Positions 21,045 to 31,158 of a stretch of DNA of 64,000 nucleotides are shown one piece after another. The stretch covers positions 221,185 to 285,184 of the forward strand of contig NZ_BLWF01000002.1 of assembly GCF_013167955.1 (NCBI RefSeq), written 5' to 3'. Within the stretch, counting starts at the first letter, position 1, and the number at the start of each line of letters is the position of its first letter. Made by a program: the position numbers and the translations under genes. The notes below the pieces were generated by a model, which worked only from the letters and a program-made list of their open reading frames with translations, made no database searches and was not told the origin of the DNA. Source of the DNA: Thermanaeromonas sp. C210 (lineage in GTDB: Bacteria; Bacillota; DSM-521; Neomoorellales; Neomoorellaceae).

Positions 21045-22850
21045 TCAATCCAGGGCTTCCTTGATTTTCAGCGCCACCGCCCGGTTCATCCCTTCTACCC
21101 TCGCCAGTTCCTCTACACTCGCCCGCCGGATGTTCTCCAGGGAACCGAAATGGCGCAAGAGGTTCCGCTTGCGCTTGGGACCCACGCCCGGGATGTCGTC
21201 CAGGGCCGAGGCCGTGGCCCCCTTTAAGCGCCGCTGGCGGTGGAAGGTAATGGCGAAGCGGTGGGCTTCATCCCGGAGGCGCTGCAGGAGGCGTAAGGCT
21301 GCGCTATCCCGCGGCAGTTCCAGGGGGGGGGCTTCTTCCTCCCGGTAGAGGAGCTCCTCACCCTTGGCCAGGCTGAAGGTGGGAATGTCCCCTACCCCCA
21401 GGCGCCGCATTACCTCCCGGGCTGCGTTGAGCTGACCCCGGCCCCCGTCGATGAGGACGAGGTCGGGCCGTACGGAAAATTTGGGATCTCCTTCCTTCAG
21501 CCGCCGGAACCGCCGCTCCAGCACCTCCTGGAGAGAGGCAAAATCGTTGGGCCCCTTGACGTTTTTGATGCGGAAGCGGCGGTAGGCAGCAGGCTGCGGC
21601 TGTCCCTTTTCAAAGACCACCATGGACCCCACCACTTCGCTGCCCTGTAGATTAGAAATGTCGTAAGCCTCCATCCGGTGGGGCAGCGCAGGCAGGGCCA
21701 GGAATCCTTTAAGCTCCTCCAGGGCTGCTGCGGCGCCGGCTTCCCTCCTTTCCCGGGCCAGGAGGTGCTCCTGCAGGACGGTCCGGGCATTCTCATAGAC
21801 CATGGCCAGGAGTTTAGCCTTCTCGCCGCGGCGAGGCACCTTGAGCCTTACCTTGCGGCCGCGCTGGCGGGAAAGCCAGGCTTCAATGGTTTCCTGGTCC
21901 TCCACGGGATCGTGCAGGAGAATCTCCGGCGGGATTTCTCCTCCCCGGCTGTAGTATTGTTTTACCAGGGCGGCCATGACTTCTTCCGTTTTCAGCCCTT
22001 CCTGGCCCTCCAGGAAAAAGTGCTCCCGTCCGATGATCTTTCCCTGCCGGATGAAGAAGAGCATCCCCACGGCTTCCCCCTGTTCCCGGGCCAGGGCGAT
22101 GGCGTCGCGGTCGTCGAAATCGTGGCTTACCACCTTTTGCTGCTCTAGGACCTCTTGCACCGCCTTGAGCCTATCCCGCAGCCGGGCCGCCCTTTCGAAT
22201 TCCAGCCTGGCGGCCGCCTCCTCCATTTCCGAACGCAGGGCCCGGACCACGTCTTCCTGTTTTCCTTCTAGAAACAGGACCATGTTGGTGACGGCCTGTC
22301 GGTACTCTTCCGCACTGACCCGGCCGGTACACGGGGCCAGGCACCGTCCGATGTGGGCGTTCAGGCAGGGACGGCCCTTGGATTTCAAGGGGGTATCGCG
22401 GCAGGTCCGGACGGGAAAGAGATGCCCCAGGAGCTTCAAGGTCTCTTTCAAGGCCCCTACCCGGGTATAGGGGCCGAAGTAGCGGGAACCGTCCCGCACC
22501 ACCCGTCTGGTTACCTGGAGGCGGGGGAACTCTTCCTGCACGGTAATTTTAAGATAGGGATAGGTCTTGTCGTCCTTGAGATTAACGTTATAGCGCGGCC
22601 GGTGCTCTTTAATTAAGTTGCATTCTAGAATAAGGGCCTCTACTTCGTTGTCAGTAAGGATGTACTCCAGGTCGGCAATCTGGCGCACCAGGGCCTCCAC
22701 CCGCGGCGGCCGCTGACCGTGAAAATAGGAACGGACCCGGCTCTTGAGGGAAGCCGCTTTGCCCACATAGATGATTTTGCCGCTGGCATCCCTCATGAGG
22801 TAGACGCCCGGGTGGTCCGGCAGACAGGCCAGCTTCTCCTCCAGCTGCAT
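21045..22850 (-). CDS. uvrC: Excinuclease ABC subunit C
   Basis: UvrC makes the two incisions in nucleotide excision repair. The 601-residue protein has the GIY-YIG nuclease domain (GVYLMRDASGKIIYVGKA at about 15-32) for the 3' cut and a cysteine patch around CLNAHIGRCLAPCTG (about 162-176). It also has a UVR motif for UvrB contact (about 200-235), the RNase H-like domain for the 5' cut (DLVLIDGGRGQLNAA at about 463-477) and two helix-hairpin-helix motifs at the end (DDIPGVGPKRKRNLLRHFGS). The PykC-like gene ends six nt upstream. Confidence 0.97.
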   Translation of the reverse strand: MQLEEKLACLPDHPGVYLMRDASGKIIYVGKAASLKSRVRSYFHGQRPPRVEALVRQIADLEYILTDNEVEALILECNLIKEHRPRYNVNLKDDKTYPYLKITVQEEFPRLQVTRRVVRDGSRYFGPYTRVGALKETLKLLGHLFPVRTCRDTPLKSKGRPCLNAHIGRCLAPCTGRVSAEEYRQAVTNMVLFLEGKQEDVVRALRSEMEEAAARLEFERAARLRDRLKAVQEVLEQQKVVSHDFDDRDAIALAREQGEAVGMLFFIRQGKIIGREHFFLEGQEGLKTEEVMAALVKQYYSRGGEIPPEILLHDPVEDQETIEAWLSRQRGRKVRLKVPRRGEKAKLLAMVYENARTVLQEHLLARERREAGAAAALEELKGFLALPALPHRMEAYDISNLQGSEVVGSMVVFEKGQPQPAAYRRFRIKNVKGPNDFASLQEVLERRFRRLKEGDPKFSVRPDLVLIDGGRGQLNAAREVMRRLGVGDIPTFSLAKGEELLYREEEAPPLELPRDSAALRLLQRLRDEAHRFAITFHRQRRLKGATASALDDIPGVGPKRKRNLLRHFGSLENIRRASVEELARVEGMNRAVALKIKEALD

Positions 22851-22856
22851 GGCACC

Positions 22857-23411
22857 CTAGAACTCCCGTGGCTTGCAGATGATCTCCTTGACCTTGGTTT
22901 CCCAGAAATGCTGGGAATGGGCCGGACGCACCACCAGGGCAGTGTCCAGGCCCTCGCTGCTCCCGCCGAGGGAGACCACATCCACGCCGTAGGGTATAAG
23001 GCCGGCATCCAGGGCCATACCGGCAACCTCCACTGCCACCTTCGTTCCCTGTCCGAAAAGGCGCAGAGTGTTGGCCACGATTTCTGAGGGGTACAACCCC
23101 TGGAATTTCAGCCGCAAGGCCCGGTCCAGACCGGCCATGAGGTGGGTGGTAGTGAGGACCTTCATACCGCCCTCCTCCAGCCGTCGCCGCACCTCCGCGG
23201 GCATCTCCATCTCGCCGGGCCGGCTGAAGCCCGCCTGGTGGGTAACGCATATCCTCTCCAGATCGGGATACTTCAATAGCATCTCCGCGGCATAGCCCGT
23301 AACCGAGGCCACCACTATATGTTTGATCCCCAGCTCCCGCGCCCTCTCTACGGCCAGTTTAACCGTGGCCGCGGTATGAGCTTTACCCGCGCTGTTCCAG
23401 TACGTTGTCAT
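22857..23411 (-). CDS. Stand-alone pyruvate kinase alpha/beta (C-terminal) domain protein
   Basis: The 184-residue protein matches the C-terminal allosteric domain of pyruvate kinase (PF02887), with no catalytic barrel. It opens with TTYWNSAGKAHTAATVKLAVERA and contains HIVVASVTGYAAE, then VTHQAGFSRPGEMEMPAEVR and VVRPAHSQHFWETKVKE near the end. The domain in full-length kinases binds effectors; here it may be a small-molecule sensor or an unknown enzyme. The ATG at 23409-23411 lies ten nt after GGGAGG. It sits between uvrA and uvrC with its own promoter, so its link to DNA repair may only be shared transcription. Confidence 0.8.
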   Translation of the reverse strand: MTTYWNSAGKAHTAATVKLAVERARELGIKHIVVASVTGYAAEMLLKYPDLERICVTHQAGFSRPGEMEMPAEVRRRLEEGGMKVLTTTHLMAGLDRALRLKFQGLYPSEIVANTLRLFGQGTKVAVEVAGMALDAGLIPYGVDVVSLGGSSEGLDTALVVRPAHSQHFWETKVKEIICKPREF

Positions 23412-23497
23412 GGGGCGACAACCTCCCACTCTAAATCCGAACTGAAGGGTAGGCATCCAACCCCCGCCCTTTAGAGGCCCCCGCACACCTTGGGAAC

Positions 23498-23526
23498 ATT
23501 ATAGCAGAGAAGAAAAGGGGGGGCAA
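23498..23526 (-). promoter_or_regulatory. Sigma-A promoter for the PykC-like gene and uvrC
   Basis: TTGCCC (minus strand, 23526-23521), a 17-nt spacer and a perfect TATAAT (23503-23498) lie about 87 nt upstream of the ATG. No LexA-type dyad is seen around it. Confidence 0.7.
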
Positions 23527-23548
23527 TAAAGCAGGCCTCCCCCGCGGT

Positions 23549-26404
23549 TTAGCCCGCATGGCGTATTTCGTTGTTGAAGGGCCGGTCCCGCTCCAGCACA
23601 GGTTGGAGAAACTGGCCCGTGTAGGAAGCAGGGACCTGGCAGATCTCCTCCGGCGTTCCGGCCGCCACCACCCAGCCGCCGCGGTCCCCGCCTTCCGGTC
23701 CCAGGTCGATGACGTAGTCGGCGGACTTGATCACATCCAGATTGTGCTCAATCACCACCACGGTGTTGCCCGCATCCACCAGCCGCTGCAGCACCGTGAG
23801 CAGGCGGTGGACATCGGCCATGTGGAGGCCCGTGGTGGGCTCATCCAGTATGTACAGGGTCCGGCCATTGCTCCGCCGGGCGAGTTCCGTGGCCAGCTTA
23901 ACCCGCTGGGCCTCTCCCCCGGACAAAGTAGTGGCCGGCTGGCCCAGTTTAATATAGCCCAGCCCCACGTCCTGGAGGGTGCTGAGGCGCCGGTGCAGGC
24001 GGGGAATGGCGGAAAAGAATTCGACGGCCTCGTCCACGGTCATATCCAGGACATCGGCAATGGACTTGCCTTTGTATTTGACTTCAAGGGTTTCCCGGCT
24101 ATAGCGCTTACCCTTGCACACCTCACAGGGTACGTACACGTCGGGTAAGAAGTGCATCTCAATCTTGATGATACCGTCGCCGCGGCAGGCCTCACAGCGG
24201 CCGCCTTTAAGGTTAAAGCTGAAGCGACCCGGCTTGTAGCCCCGGGCTCGGGCCTCGGGGGTGGCGGCAAATAAACTGCGGATATCGTCCATGGCGCCGG
24301 TGTAGGTAGCCGGGTTTGAACGGGGCGTACGGCCGATGGGCGCCTGGTCCACGGCAATAACTTTGTCCAGGTGCTCGATTCCCCTGATCTCCCTGAACCG
24401 TCCGGGCGCCGTCCGGGCGCCGTTGAGCTTTTGGGCCAGGGCGGCATACAAAATTTCGTTCACCAAGGTGCTCTTCCCCGACCCGGACACCCCGGTCACA
24501 CAGATAAAGGTCCCCAGGGGAAAACGGACATCGATGTCCTTGAGGTTGTGTTCCCTCGCCCCCAAAATTTCCAGCCACTTCTCCGTCGGCTTCCTCCTGA
24601 CGGCCGGGACGGGGATGCGGCGCTGGCCGCTCAAGTACTGGCCGGTCAAAGAATGGGGACAGGCCATGACCTCGTTTAAGGGCCCGGCCACCACCACCTG
24701 GCCTCCGTGGGCGCCGGCGCCGGGCCCGATATCGATGATAAAGTCGGCTTCCCGCATGGTTTCCTCATCGTGCTCCACGACAATAACCGTGTTGCCCAGG
24801 TCGCGCAGGTGTTTCAGGGTGGCTATGAGGCGCGCGTTGTCCCGCTGGTGCAGCCCTATGCTGGGCTCGTCCAAAATGTACAGCACGCCCACCAGCTGGG
24901 ACCCGATCTGGGTGGCCAAGCGAATACGCTGGGCCTCCCCTCCCGAGAGGGTGGAGGTCGGCCGGTCCAGGGTGAGGTAGTCGAGGCCCACATCTATCAA
25001 GAACTGCAGGCGGGACCGGATCTCCTTTAGAATCTGCCGGGCGATTATCCGCTCCCGCTCGGTGAGGTCCAGCCCGTCGAAGAACTCCCGGGCCTCGGCC
25101 ACCGAAAGCCGGGTTACCTCATAAATATTCTTACCCCCCACGCGTACCGCCAGGGCCTCGGGCTTCAGCCGGGCTCCCTGGCAGGCGGGACAGGGTTTCT
25201 TGCTCATGAACTCCTCGATCTCCGCTCGCGACCATTCGGACTCGGTCTCCTGGTACCTCCTCTCCAGGTTGGGTATAACGCCCTCGAAGGAGGCCTCGTA
25301 GCTGCGGTGCTCACCGAAGCGGTTCGTGTAGCGAAAGCGGATCCTCTCCCGCCCGCTGCCGTAAAGGAGGACCTGGACATGTTCCGGCTTCAGGTTGCGC
25401 ACCGGCTCATCCAGACTGAAGCCGTAATGCTCGGCTACGCACTCCAGCATCTGGAGGTAGCCGTTGGCCCCGCGGCCCCAGGGAGCAATGGCCCCCTCCC
25501 TCAACGTGAGGGTAGGGTCGGGTATAACCAGGGCCGGGTCCACTTCCATGCTGGTGCCCAGGCCCGTGCATACAGGGCAGGCCCCGTAGGGGCTGTTGAA
25601 GGAAAACAGCCGCGGCGCCACTTCCGGCAGGCTGAAACCGCAGTCGGGACAGGCAAACTTGGCGCTGAAGAGGAGGTCTTCGCCGCCCTCCACCTCCACC
25701 AGGGCTACGTCATCCGCCAGTTTAAGGGCGGTTTCCAGGGAGTCGGCCAAACGCCTTTCAATGCCCGGCCGGATCTTAAGGCGGTCCACCACAACCTCTA
25801 TGGTATGCTTTTTGTTCTTGTCCAGCCTGATCTCTTCCGAGGTCTCCCGCAGCTCACCGTCGACCCGCACCCGGACGTAGCCGTTCCGGCGGATCTCCTC
25901 TAGAAGGGAGCGGTACTCTCCCTTGCGGCCCCGGACCACCGGCGCCAGGATCTGCAGCCGGGTGTCCTGGGGATAAGCCAGCAGGCGGTCTACCATCTGG
26001 GATACCGTCTGGGGAGCGATGGCCCGTCCGCACCGGGGGCAGTGGACCCGGCCCACCCGCGCAAAAAGGAGGCGCAGGTAATCGTAGATTTCCGTTACCG
26101 TGGCCACGGTAGAGCGGGGGTTATGGCTGGCCGTCTTCTGATCGATGGCAATAGCCGGCGACAGGCCCTCGATGTAGTCCACATCCGGCTTATCCAGCTG
26201 CCCCAAAAACTGGCGGGCATAGGCCGATAGGGATTCCACGTAGCGGCGCTGTCCCTCGGCGTAAATGGTATCAAAGGCCAGGGAGGACTTCCCTGACCCG
26301 GATAACCCCGTAATGACCACCAGCTTATCCCGGGGAATTTCTATATCGATATTCTTTAAATTGTGGGCTCGTGCACCTTTGACTACGATCTTTTCTTTAG
26401 GCAT
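23549..26404 (-). CDS. uvrA: Excinuclease ABC subunit A
   Basis: UvrA is the damage-scanning ATPase of nucleotide excision repair. At 951 residues it is full length: Walker [20 protein letters not shown] near residue 33, two ABC signature sequences ([20 protein letters not shown] and [19 protein letters not shown]), a second Walker [11 protein letters not shown], and zinc clusters around [11 protein letters not shown]...CPVC and [16 protein letters not shown]...CEVC. The zinc region that loads UvrB is therefore intact. The start is an ATG at 26402-26404 with GGGA nine nt upstream. It lies 89 nt after uvrB, in the common uvrB-uvrA order. Confidence 0.98.
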   Translation of the reverse strand: MPKEKIVVKGARAHNLKNIDIEIPRDKLVVITGLSGSGKSSLAFDTIYAEGQRRYVESLSAYARQFLGQLDKPDVDYIEGLSPAIAIDQKTASHNPRSTVATVTEIYDYLRLLFARVGRVHCPRCGRAIAPQTVSQMVDRLLAYPQDTRLQILAPVVRGRKGEYRSLLEEIRRNGYVRVRVDGELRETSEEIRLDKNKKHTIEVVVDRLKIRPGIERRLADSLETALKLADDVALVEVEGGEDLLFSAKFACPDCGFSLPEVAPRLFSFNSPYGACPVCTGLGTSMEVDPALVIPDPTLTLREGAIAPWGRGANGYLQMLECVAEHYGFSLDEPVRNLKPEHVQVLLYGSGRERIRFRYTNRFGEHRSYEASFEGVIPNLERRYQETESEWSRAEIEEFMSKKPCPACQGARLKPEALAVRVGGKNIYEVTRLSVAEAREFFDGLDLTERERIIARQILKEIRSRLQFLIDVGLDYLTLDRPTSTLSGGEAQRIRLATQIGSQLVGVLYILDEPSIGLHQRDNARLIATLKHLRDLGNTVIVVEHDEETMREADFIIDIGPGAGAHGGQVVVAGPLNEVMACPHSLTGQYLSGQRRIPVPAVRRKPTEKWLEILGAREHNLKDIDVRFPLGTFICVTGVSGSGKSTLVNEILYAALAQKLNGARTAPGRFREIRGIEHLDKVIAVDQAPIGRTPRSNPATYTGAMDDIRSLFAATPEARARGYKPGRFSFNLKGGRCEACRGDGIIKIEMHFLPDVYVPCEVCKGKRYSRETLEVKYKGKSIADVLDMTVDEAVEFFSAIPRLHRRLSTLQDVGLGYIKLGQPATTLSGGEAQRVKLATELARRSNGRTLYILDEPTTGLHMADVHRLLTVLQRLVDAGNTVVVIEHNLDVIKSADYVIDLGPEGGDRGGWVVAAGTPEEICQVPASYTGQFLQPVLERDRPFNNEIRHAG

Positions 26405-26493
26405 ATACCAGATCCCTACCCTATGCCCTCCCTCAAAGACCTTACCGGTTCCCGGTCCCCTTGCGGACGGGCGGCCCCGGCCCGCCCCCGGTG

Positions 26494-28473
26494 CTAGCCT
26501 GCCTGCTCCTTTAGCTCCAGGATGGCGTCCCGCAGTTCAGCCGCCCGCTCGAATTCGAGGCGCCGGGCCGCTTCCCGCATTTCCTTCTCCAGGCGCTTTA
26601 TGAGGGAGCGCAGCTCTCTACGGTTCATCTTCTTTTGAGGCGGTTTGGCCCGGTAGGTGGCCGGCTCTTCGGCCGCCCGGGTGGCCTCGATGACATCCCG
26701 CACAGGTTTGACCACCGTCCGGGGGGTGATGCCGTGCTTCCGATTGTACTCCATCTGGATCTTGCGGCGCCGGTTGGTCTCATCAATGGCCCGGCGCATG
26801 GATTCCGTAATGGTATCGGCATACATTATGACTTGACCCTCGGCATTGCGGGCGGCCCGCCCGATGGTCTGGATGAGGGAGCGTTCCGAGCGCAGGAACC
26901 CTTCCTTGTCGGCGTCCAGGATGGCCACCAGGGACACCTCCGGCAGGTCCAACCCTTCCCGCAGCAGGTTGATGCCCACCAGGACGTCGAAGACCCCCAG
27001 GCGCAGGTCCCGGACGATTTCCATGCGCTCAATGGCGTTGATATCCGAATGGAGGTAGCGCACCTTGATGCCCATTTCCTGCAGGTAGTCGGTCAGGGCC
27101 TCGGCCATCCTCTTGGTAAGGGTGGTTATCAGCACCCGCTGGTTCTTGGCCACCCTCTTCCTGATCTCTCCCAGGAGGTCGTCCATCTGACCCGCCACCG
27201 GCCGGACGATGACTTCCGGGTCCACCAGCCCGGTGGGCCGGATGATCTGCTCCACGACCTGCTGGGAGTGCTCCAGCTCAAAGGGCCCCGGCGTGGCCGA
27301 TACGTAGATAACCTGGTTCACGCGGTCCATGAATTCGGCAAAGGTCAAGGGCCGGTTGTCCAGGGCCGAGGGCAGGCGGAAGCCGTATTCTACTAACGTT
27401 TTCTTGCGGGAATAGTCGCCCTCGTACATGCCCCCGATCTGGGGCACGGCGATATGGGATTCGTCAATGAAAAGCAGGAAATCGGGCGGAAAGTAATCCA
27501 GCAGGGTGTAAGGCGGTTCTCCCGGAGCCCGGCCGGTGAGGTGGCGCGAGTAGTTCTCGATCCCTTTACAGAACCCGACTTCCCGCATCATCTCCAGATC
27601 AAAGCGGGTGCGCTGTTCCAGGCGCTGGGCCTCCAGGAGCTTCCCGGCGTCCCTCAGCTCCTTAAGGCGCTCTTCCAGCTCGGCCTCAATACTGGCCAGG
27701 GCCCGCTCCATCTTGGCCTCTTCCACCACATAGTGGCTGGCGGGGAAGATGGCCACGTGGTAACGCCGCCCGAGGATTTCGCCCGTCAGGGTGTCTATCT
27801 CCAGCAGGCGTTCCACTTCGTCTCCGAAGAACTCGACGCGAATGGCCTTGGCATCAAAGGAAGCCGGGAATATTTCCAGGACGTCGCCGTGGACGCGGAA
27901 GGTACCCCGCCGCAGTTCGTAATCATTGCGGGTGTACTGGATATCCACCAGTTTGCGGATAATGGCATCCCGATCGTATTCCTGGCCCTCCCGCAGGGAT
28001 ACCATGAGCTTGCTGTAGTCCTCGGGAGAACCCAGGCCGTAAATACAGGACACGCTGGCCACGATAATAACGTCTCTCCGCTCGAACAGGGCGGCAGTGG
28101 CCGAGTGGCGCAGCTTATCTATCTCGTCATTGATGGAGCTATCCTTCTCAATATAAGTATCGGTTTCCGGTACATAGGCCTCCGGCTGGTAGTAATCGTA
28201 ATAGCTCACAAAATACTCTACCGCGTTATGGGGGAAGAACTCCTTGAATTCCCCGCACAGCTGGGCCGCCAGGGTCTTATTAGGAGCCAGCACCAGGGTG
28301 GGACGCTGTACCGCCTGGATAACCTGGGCCATGGTATAGGTTTTCCCCGTGCCCGTAGCTCCCAACAGGGTTTGGTGGCGATAACCCTTTTTAAGCCCCT
28401 CCACCAGGGCCGCAATGGCCTTGGGCTGGTCTCCCTTAGGCTCAAAATCAGCCTTCAGGACGAAACGAGCCAT
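26494..28473 (-). CDS. uvrB: Excinuclease ABC subunit B
   Basis: UvrB is the helicase-like core of excision repair. The 659-residue protein has Walker [17 protein letters not shown] (about 36-51) and the beta-hairpin aromatic stretch [16 protein letters not shown] (about 90-105). The DESH box ([17 protein letters not shown]), motif [14 protein letters not shown] and a C-terminal UVR motif ([14 protein letters not shown]) that binds UvrC are also present. The ATG at 28471-28473 follows GGGGAAGGA; the eleven extra N-terminal codons of the longer frame lie across the promoter. It heads the uvrB-uvrA unit. Confidence 0.98.
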   Translation of the reverse strand: MARFVLKADFEPKGDQPKAIAALVEGLKKGYRHQTLLGATGTGKTYTMAQVIQAVQRPTLVLAPNKTLAAQLCGEFKEFFPHNAVEYFVSYYDYYQPEAYVPETDTYIEKDSSINDEIDKLRHSATAALFERRDVIIVASVSCIYGLGSPEDYSKLMVSLREGQEYDRDAIIRKLVDIQYTRNDYELRRGTFRVHGDVLEIFPASFDAKAIRVEFFGDEVERLLEIDTLTGEILGRRYHVAIFPASHYVVEEAKMERALASIEAELEERLKELRDAGKLLEAQRLEQRTRFDLEMMREVGFCKGIENYSRHLTGRAPGEPPYTLLDYFPPDFLLFIDESHIAVPQIGGMYEGDYSRKKTLVEYGFRLPSALDNRPLTFAEFMDRVNQVIYVSATPGPFELEHSQQVVEQIIRPTGLVDPEVIVRPVAGQMDDLLGEIRKRVAKNQRVLITTLTKRMAEALTDYLQEMGIKVRYLHSDINAIERMEIVRDLRLGVFDVLVGINLLREGLDLPEVSLVAILDADKEGFLRSERSLIQTIGRAARNAEGQVIMYADTITESMRRAIDETNRRRKIQMEYNRKHGITPRTVVKPVRDVIEATRAAEEPATYRAKPPQKKMNRRELRSLIKRLEKEMREAARRLEFERAAELRDAILELKEQAG

Positions 28474-28494
28474 TCCTTCCCCCCCTTGCCCTGT

Positions 28495-28522
28495 ATTATA
28501 CCACAAAGAGTAGTGGCGGCAA
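28495..28522 (-). promoter_or_regulatory. Sigma-A promoter of uvrB-uvrA
   Basis: TTGCCG (28522-28517 on the minus strand), a 16-nt spacer and TATAAT (28500-28495) lie just upstream of the uvrB ATG. The leader is short, about 15-20 nt. No Gram-positive SOS box (CGAAC-N4-GTTCG) is visible. Confidence 0.68.
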
Positions 28523-28534
28523 CTTTCCGGGTAG

Positions 28535-29815
28535 TTAACCCTTGTGTTGCCGCCACCACCGATAGAGCCAGCCGCGGGTGGAGAGTTCTACCTGGGGCTT
28601 ATCCCCGGGCTCCGGTACCAAAATAGTCCCTAGAGGTTCATCGGGCCCTTTATAAGTTAGGGCCACCCGTTCCTGCCCGCTTTCCCTTTGGTAGAACCGC
28701 ACCTCCAACCTGCCTCCCCCTGCGCTCACGGCCTCGGCCAGGCTCGCACGGCCCGTCACCGGAAAACCGTTGACCTCTAGAATAATGTCGCCGCTCCTGA
28801 GCCCGAGCCGGGCGGCGGCGCTGTTCTTGGTAACATCGAGTATTCTGGCACCGCTCTCGGTAAAAACGTAAAAGGCCTGCCCTTTTGCTTCCGCCCGGCG
28901 CCCCAACCATATGGTGCACTCGTGGCCCAGAGGGGCAAAGAGGGCCGCCAGCCAGGCCAGGGGGCGGACATAAGAAGCCAGGATGGCCAAGCCCAGCAGT
29001 ATGAGACTGTAGAAGGCCAGGTGGCGGGCCGACACCCTGCTCTTTTGTTCCGGGGAAGTGGTAATGGCCACGTCGCCGTATCCCAACCCCGCCGCTACCG
29101 GCAGCACTACAAACAGGGCCTCTTCAGGATCGGGCATGGCCGCCGGCCGGATCAGGGGCCACCAATCAGGCATGGGTACTACCCCGCCCGCCTGCAGCCA
29201 CGGCGGCAGGGATACCAGAGCCAGGGCGGCAATGGGGATAGGCCAGAACTTCTGCATGTTGAAGGCTCCCACCACCTGCCCCCGGTGCTCGGTGTATACG
29301 GGAACAGCGCCCAAGTGCCCGCTTATACGGATGAGGACCGCCTCCACCATGTGTAACACGGCTATCAGGCCCATGAGGTGAGGAACATCTACCTGGGGCC
29401 AACCAAAAATCAGGCTGACCAGGGAGACAATGCCCCCCGCATAGGAAAAACAGAGGAAGCGGGGGCTCAAAAGCATGAGGATTAGGGCCAGGCCCCATAA
29501 ATAACTAATTCCTATGTTACTCAGCGAAACACCCACCAGCACCATAACGAAGCTACCTCCCAGGCCCCCCAGGAGGCCGTGAAAGGTAGCCAGAAGGGTG
29601 TACTGCCAGACGGGTTCCCCGCCCACGCCAAAGAGCTCCTGTTTCAGCCGCGTCACCCGCCGATACTGGTAGCCCACCAGGAGCACCAGCAGCCAGAAAA
29701 GAGGATTTAACAGCAGACTCAGCTGCGCATGAAGGATAAAGGGAATAATGTCCTGTAAAGGTATCAACGCTTCATCCTGCTCCCTACTAAAATACCTCGT
29801 TGGCGGCCAAGCCAC
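28535..29815 (-). CDS. Polytopic membrane protein with C-terminal PDZ domain (MinJ-like)
   Basis: The 426-residue protein has about eight membrane segments over residues 20-300 and then a PDZ domain ([29 protein letters not shown] at about 320-348) with no protease domain. This architecture and its place between uvrBA and the ctp-ftsEX cluster match B. subtilis MinJ, which links DivIVA to MinD at the division site. Sequence identity to MinJ cannot be judged here, so the name is positional inference. The GTG at 29813-29815 has a poor ribosome-binding site; a TTG at codon 17 behind AGGAT is an alternative. Confidence 0.75.
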   Translation of the reverse strand: MAWPPTRYFSREQDEALIPLQDIIPFILHAQLSLLLNPLFWLLVLLVGYQYRRVTRLKQELFGVGGEPVWQYTLLATFHGLLGGLGGSFVMVLVGVSLSNIGISYLWGLALILMLLSPRFLCFSYAGGIVSLVSLIFGWPQVDVPHLMGLIAVLHMVEAVLIRISGHLGAVPVYTEHRGQVVGAFNMQKFWPIPIAALALVSLPPWLQAGGVVPMPDWWPLIRPAAMPDPEEALFVVLPVAAGLGYGDVAITTSPEQKSRVSARHLAFYSLILLGLAILASYVRPLAWLAALFAPLGHECTIWLGRRAEAKGQAFYVFTESGARILDVTKNSAAARLGLRSGDIILEVNGFPVTGRASLAEAVSAGGGRLEVRFYQRESGQERVALTYKGPDEPLGTILVPEPGDKPQVELSTRGWLYRWWRQHKG

Positions 29816-29896
29816 CTAAAAACTCGCCCCCCTGCCGCTCGCCCGGGGCCTTTTCGCATGTCCGCCGGCCCTTAATAACCCGAAAAAAGGTCTCCC

Positions 29897-31093
29897 TCAA
29901 GCCGCCGGGCGCTCGGCCAGCTTTGCCTGCAGAATTTCCACCGCCTTCTTTAACTGGGCATCCCGCTCCAGGTCGGGAGGGTTGGCCAGGACTTCTTGCT
30001 CCACCTGGGGATCAAGGGGCACCTGGTAGTCGGGTGTTATCCCGGTTTTATCTATATCCCTTTTTGCCGGCGTCAAGTATTTATGGGTGGTGAGCTTAAC
30101 CGCCGCACCTCCCTTCAACTCGAAAAGGGTCTGCACTACCCCTTTGCCGAAGCTAGTCTCCCCTACCAGAACTCCCGACCCGGTGTCTTTTATGGCCCCG
30201 GCTATTATTTCCGCCGCGCTGGCACTGCCCTTGTTTATCAGCACCACCAGGGGCACCTGAATATTGTGTCCCGTGGCCTCCAGGGCCTCGGTCCTTTTCT
30301 GGTCCACAATGTAGACCACCGGCCCCCGGGGCACAAAGTAGGACGCCACTTCCACCGCGCCGTGCAGGGATCCCCCGGGGTTGTTGCGCAGGTCCAGCAC
30401 CAGGCCCCGCAAGCCCTGCCCCCGCAGCTCTCCCAGTAGCTGTCCCAGGTCTCTCCCCGTCTGTTCGTTGATCATGCTGAGGCTGATGTAACCGATTCCA
30501 GGGTAGGCCGGAAGCATCCGACCATCCACGGTAGGTATTTTAATGTTTTCCCGTACCAGGGTAATCTTGCGCGGCTCCGCCGCCCCCGGAGTGAGGACCG
30601 TGAGTTGGACGCGGGTTCCAGGTTCGCCCTGCATAAGGCTGGCGGCGGTATCCAGGTCCATACCCGCCGTGTCGCGGTCGTCGATGGCCAGGATATAATC
30701 CCCGCTCTTTATACCCGCCCGCCAGGCAGGACTGCCTTTGAAAGGGGAAACCACCACTAAGCGCCTGTCTTCCTCCTCCAGGGTAATAAGTAAGCCCACT
30801 CCGCCGTAGGTACCCTGTACATGTTCTTCTAACCGCCGGTACACGTCAGGGGGCAAATAAGAAGAATAAGGGTCATCAAGGGCTTCCACCATACCCTTGA
30901 TGGCCCCCTCCAGCAATTTGTCCACCGGAACGGGGTTTAAAGACTGCCACCGTACCAGACTGTAAACCCGTACTGCCTCCTGGACCCTCTGGTAGTGGGC
31001 CGCCACCGCCACGACCAATCCTGCGGTCACCAATACGCAAAGGGCCAGGAGGCCATAAACAACTCGACGCCAGGTTTTCCGCAAGCCTGCCAC
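29897..31093 (-). CDS. S41 carboxyl-terminal processing protease (Ctp family)
   Basis: A membrane-anchored serine protease. The 398 residues have one N-terminal membrane segment (about 11-31), a PDZ domain (about 90-170, with GTYGGVGLLITL and SPAWRAGIKSGDYILAIDD), the S41 catalytic domain with nucleophile Ser290 in INKGSASAAEI and general-base Lys317 in SFGKGVVQ, and a short helical tail. Relatives such as CtpB cleave envelope proteins, including sporulation signalling factors; the target here is unknown. It is part of the ftsE-ftsX-envC-ctp-minJ block. Confidence 0.92.
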   Translation of the reverse strand: MAGLRKTWRRVVYGLLALCVLVTAGLVVAVAAHYQRVQEAVRVYSLVRWQSLNPVPVDKLLEGAIKGMVEALDDPYSSYLPPDVYRRLEEHVQGTYGGVGLLITLEEEDRRLVVVSPFKGSPAWRAGIKSGDYILAIDDRDTAGMDLDTAASLMQGEPGTRVQLTVLTPGAAEPRKITLVRENIKIPTVDGRMLPAYPGIGYISLSMINEQTGRDLGQLLGELRGQGLRGLVLDLRNNPGGSLHGAVEVASYFVPRGPVVYIVDQKRTEALEATGHNIQVPLVVLINKGSASAAEIIAGAIKDTGSGVLVGETSFGKGVVQTLFELKGGAAVKLTTHKYLTPAKRDIDKTGITPDYQVPLDPQVEQEVLANPPDLERDAQLKKAVEILQAKLAERPAA

Positions 31094-31158
31094 CGCCTAC
31101 CTGATAACTTAGTTTGCACCTGCTAGTCCATCATATGTGAGCGCCTCGTCTTTTAGTA

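Noticed and set aside
23412-28534. LexA/SOS boxes before uvrA, uvrB and uvrC
   Set aside because: Good sigma-A promoters are visible but no CGAAC-N4-GTTCG type dyad was found near them.
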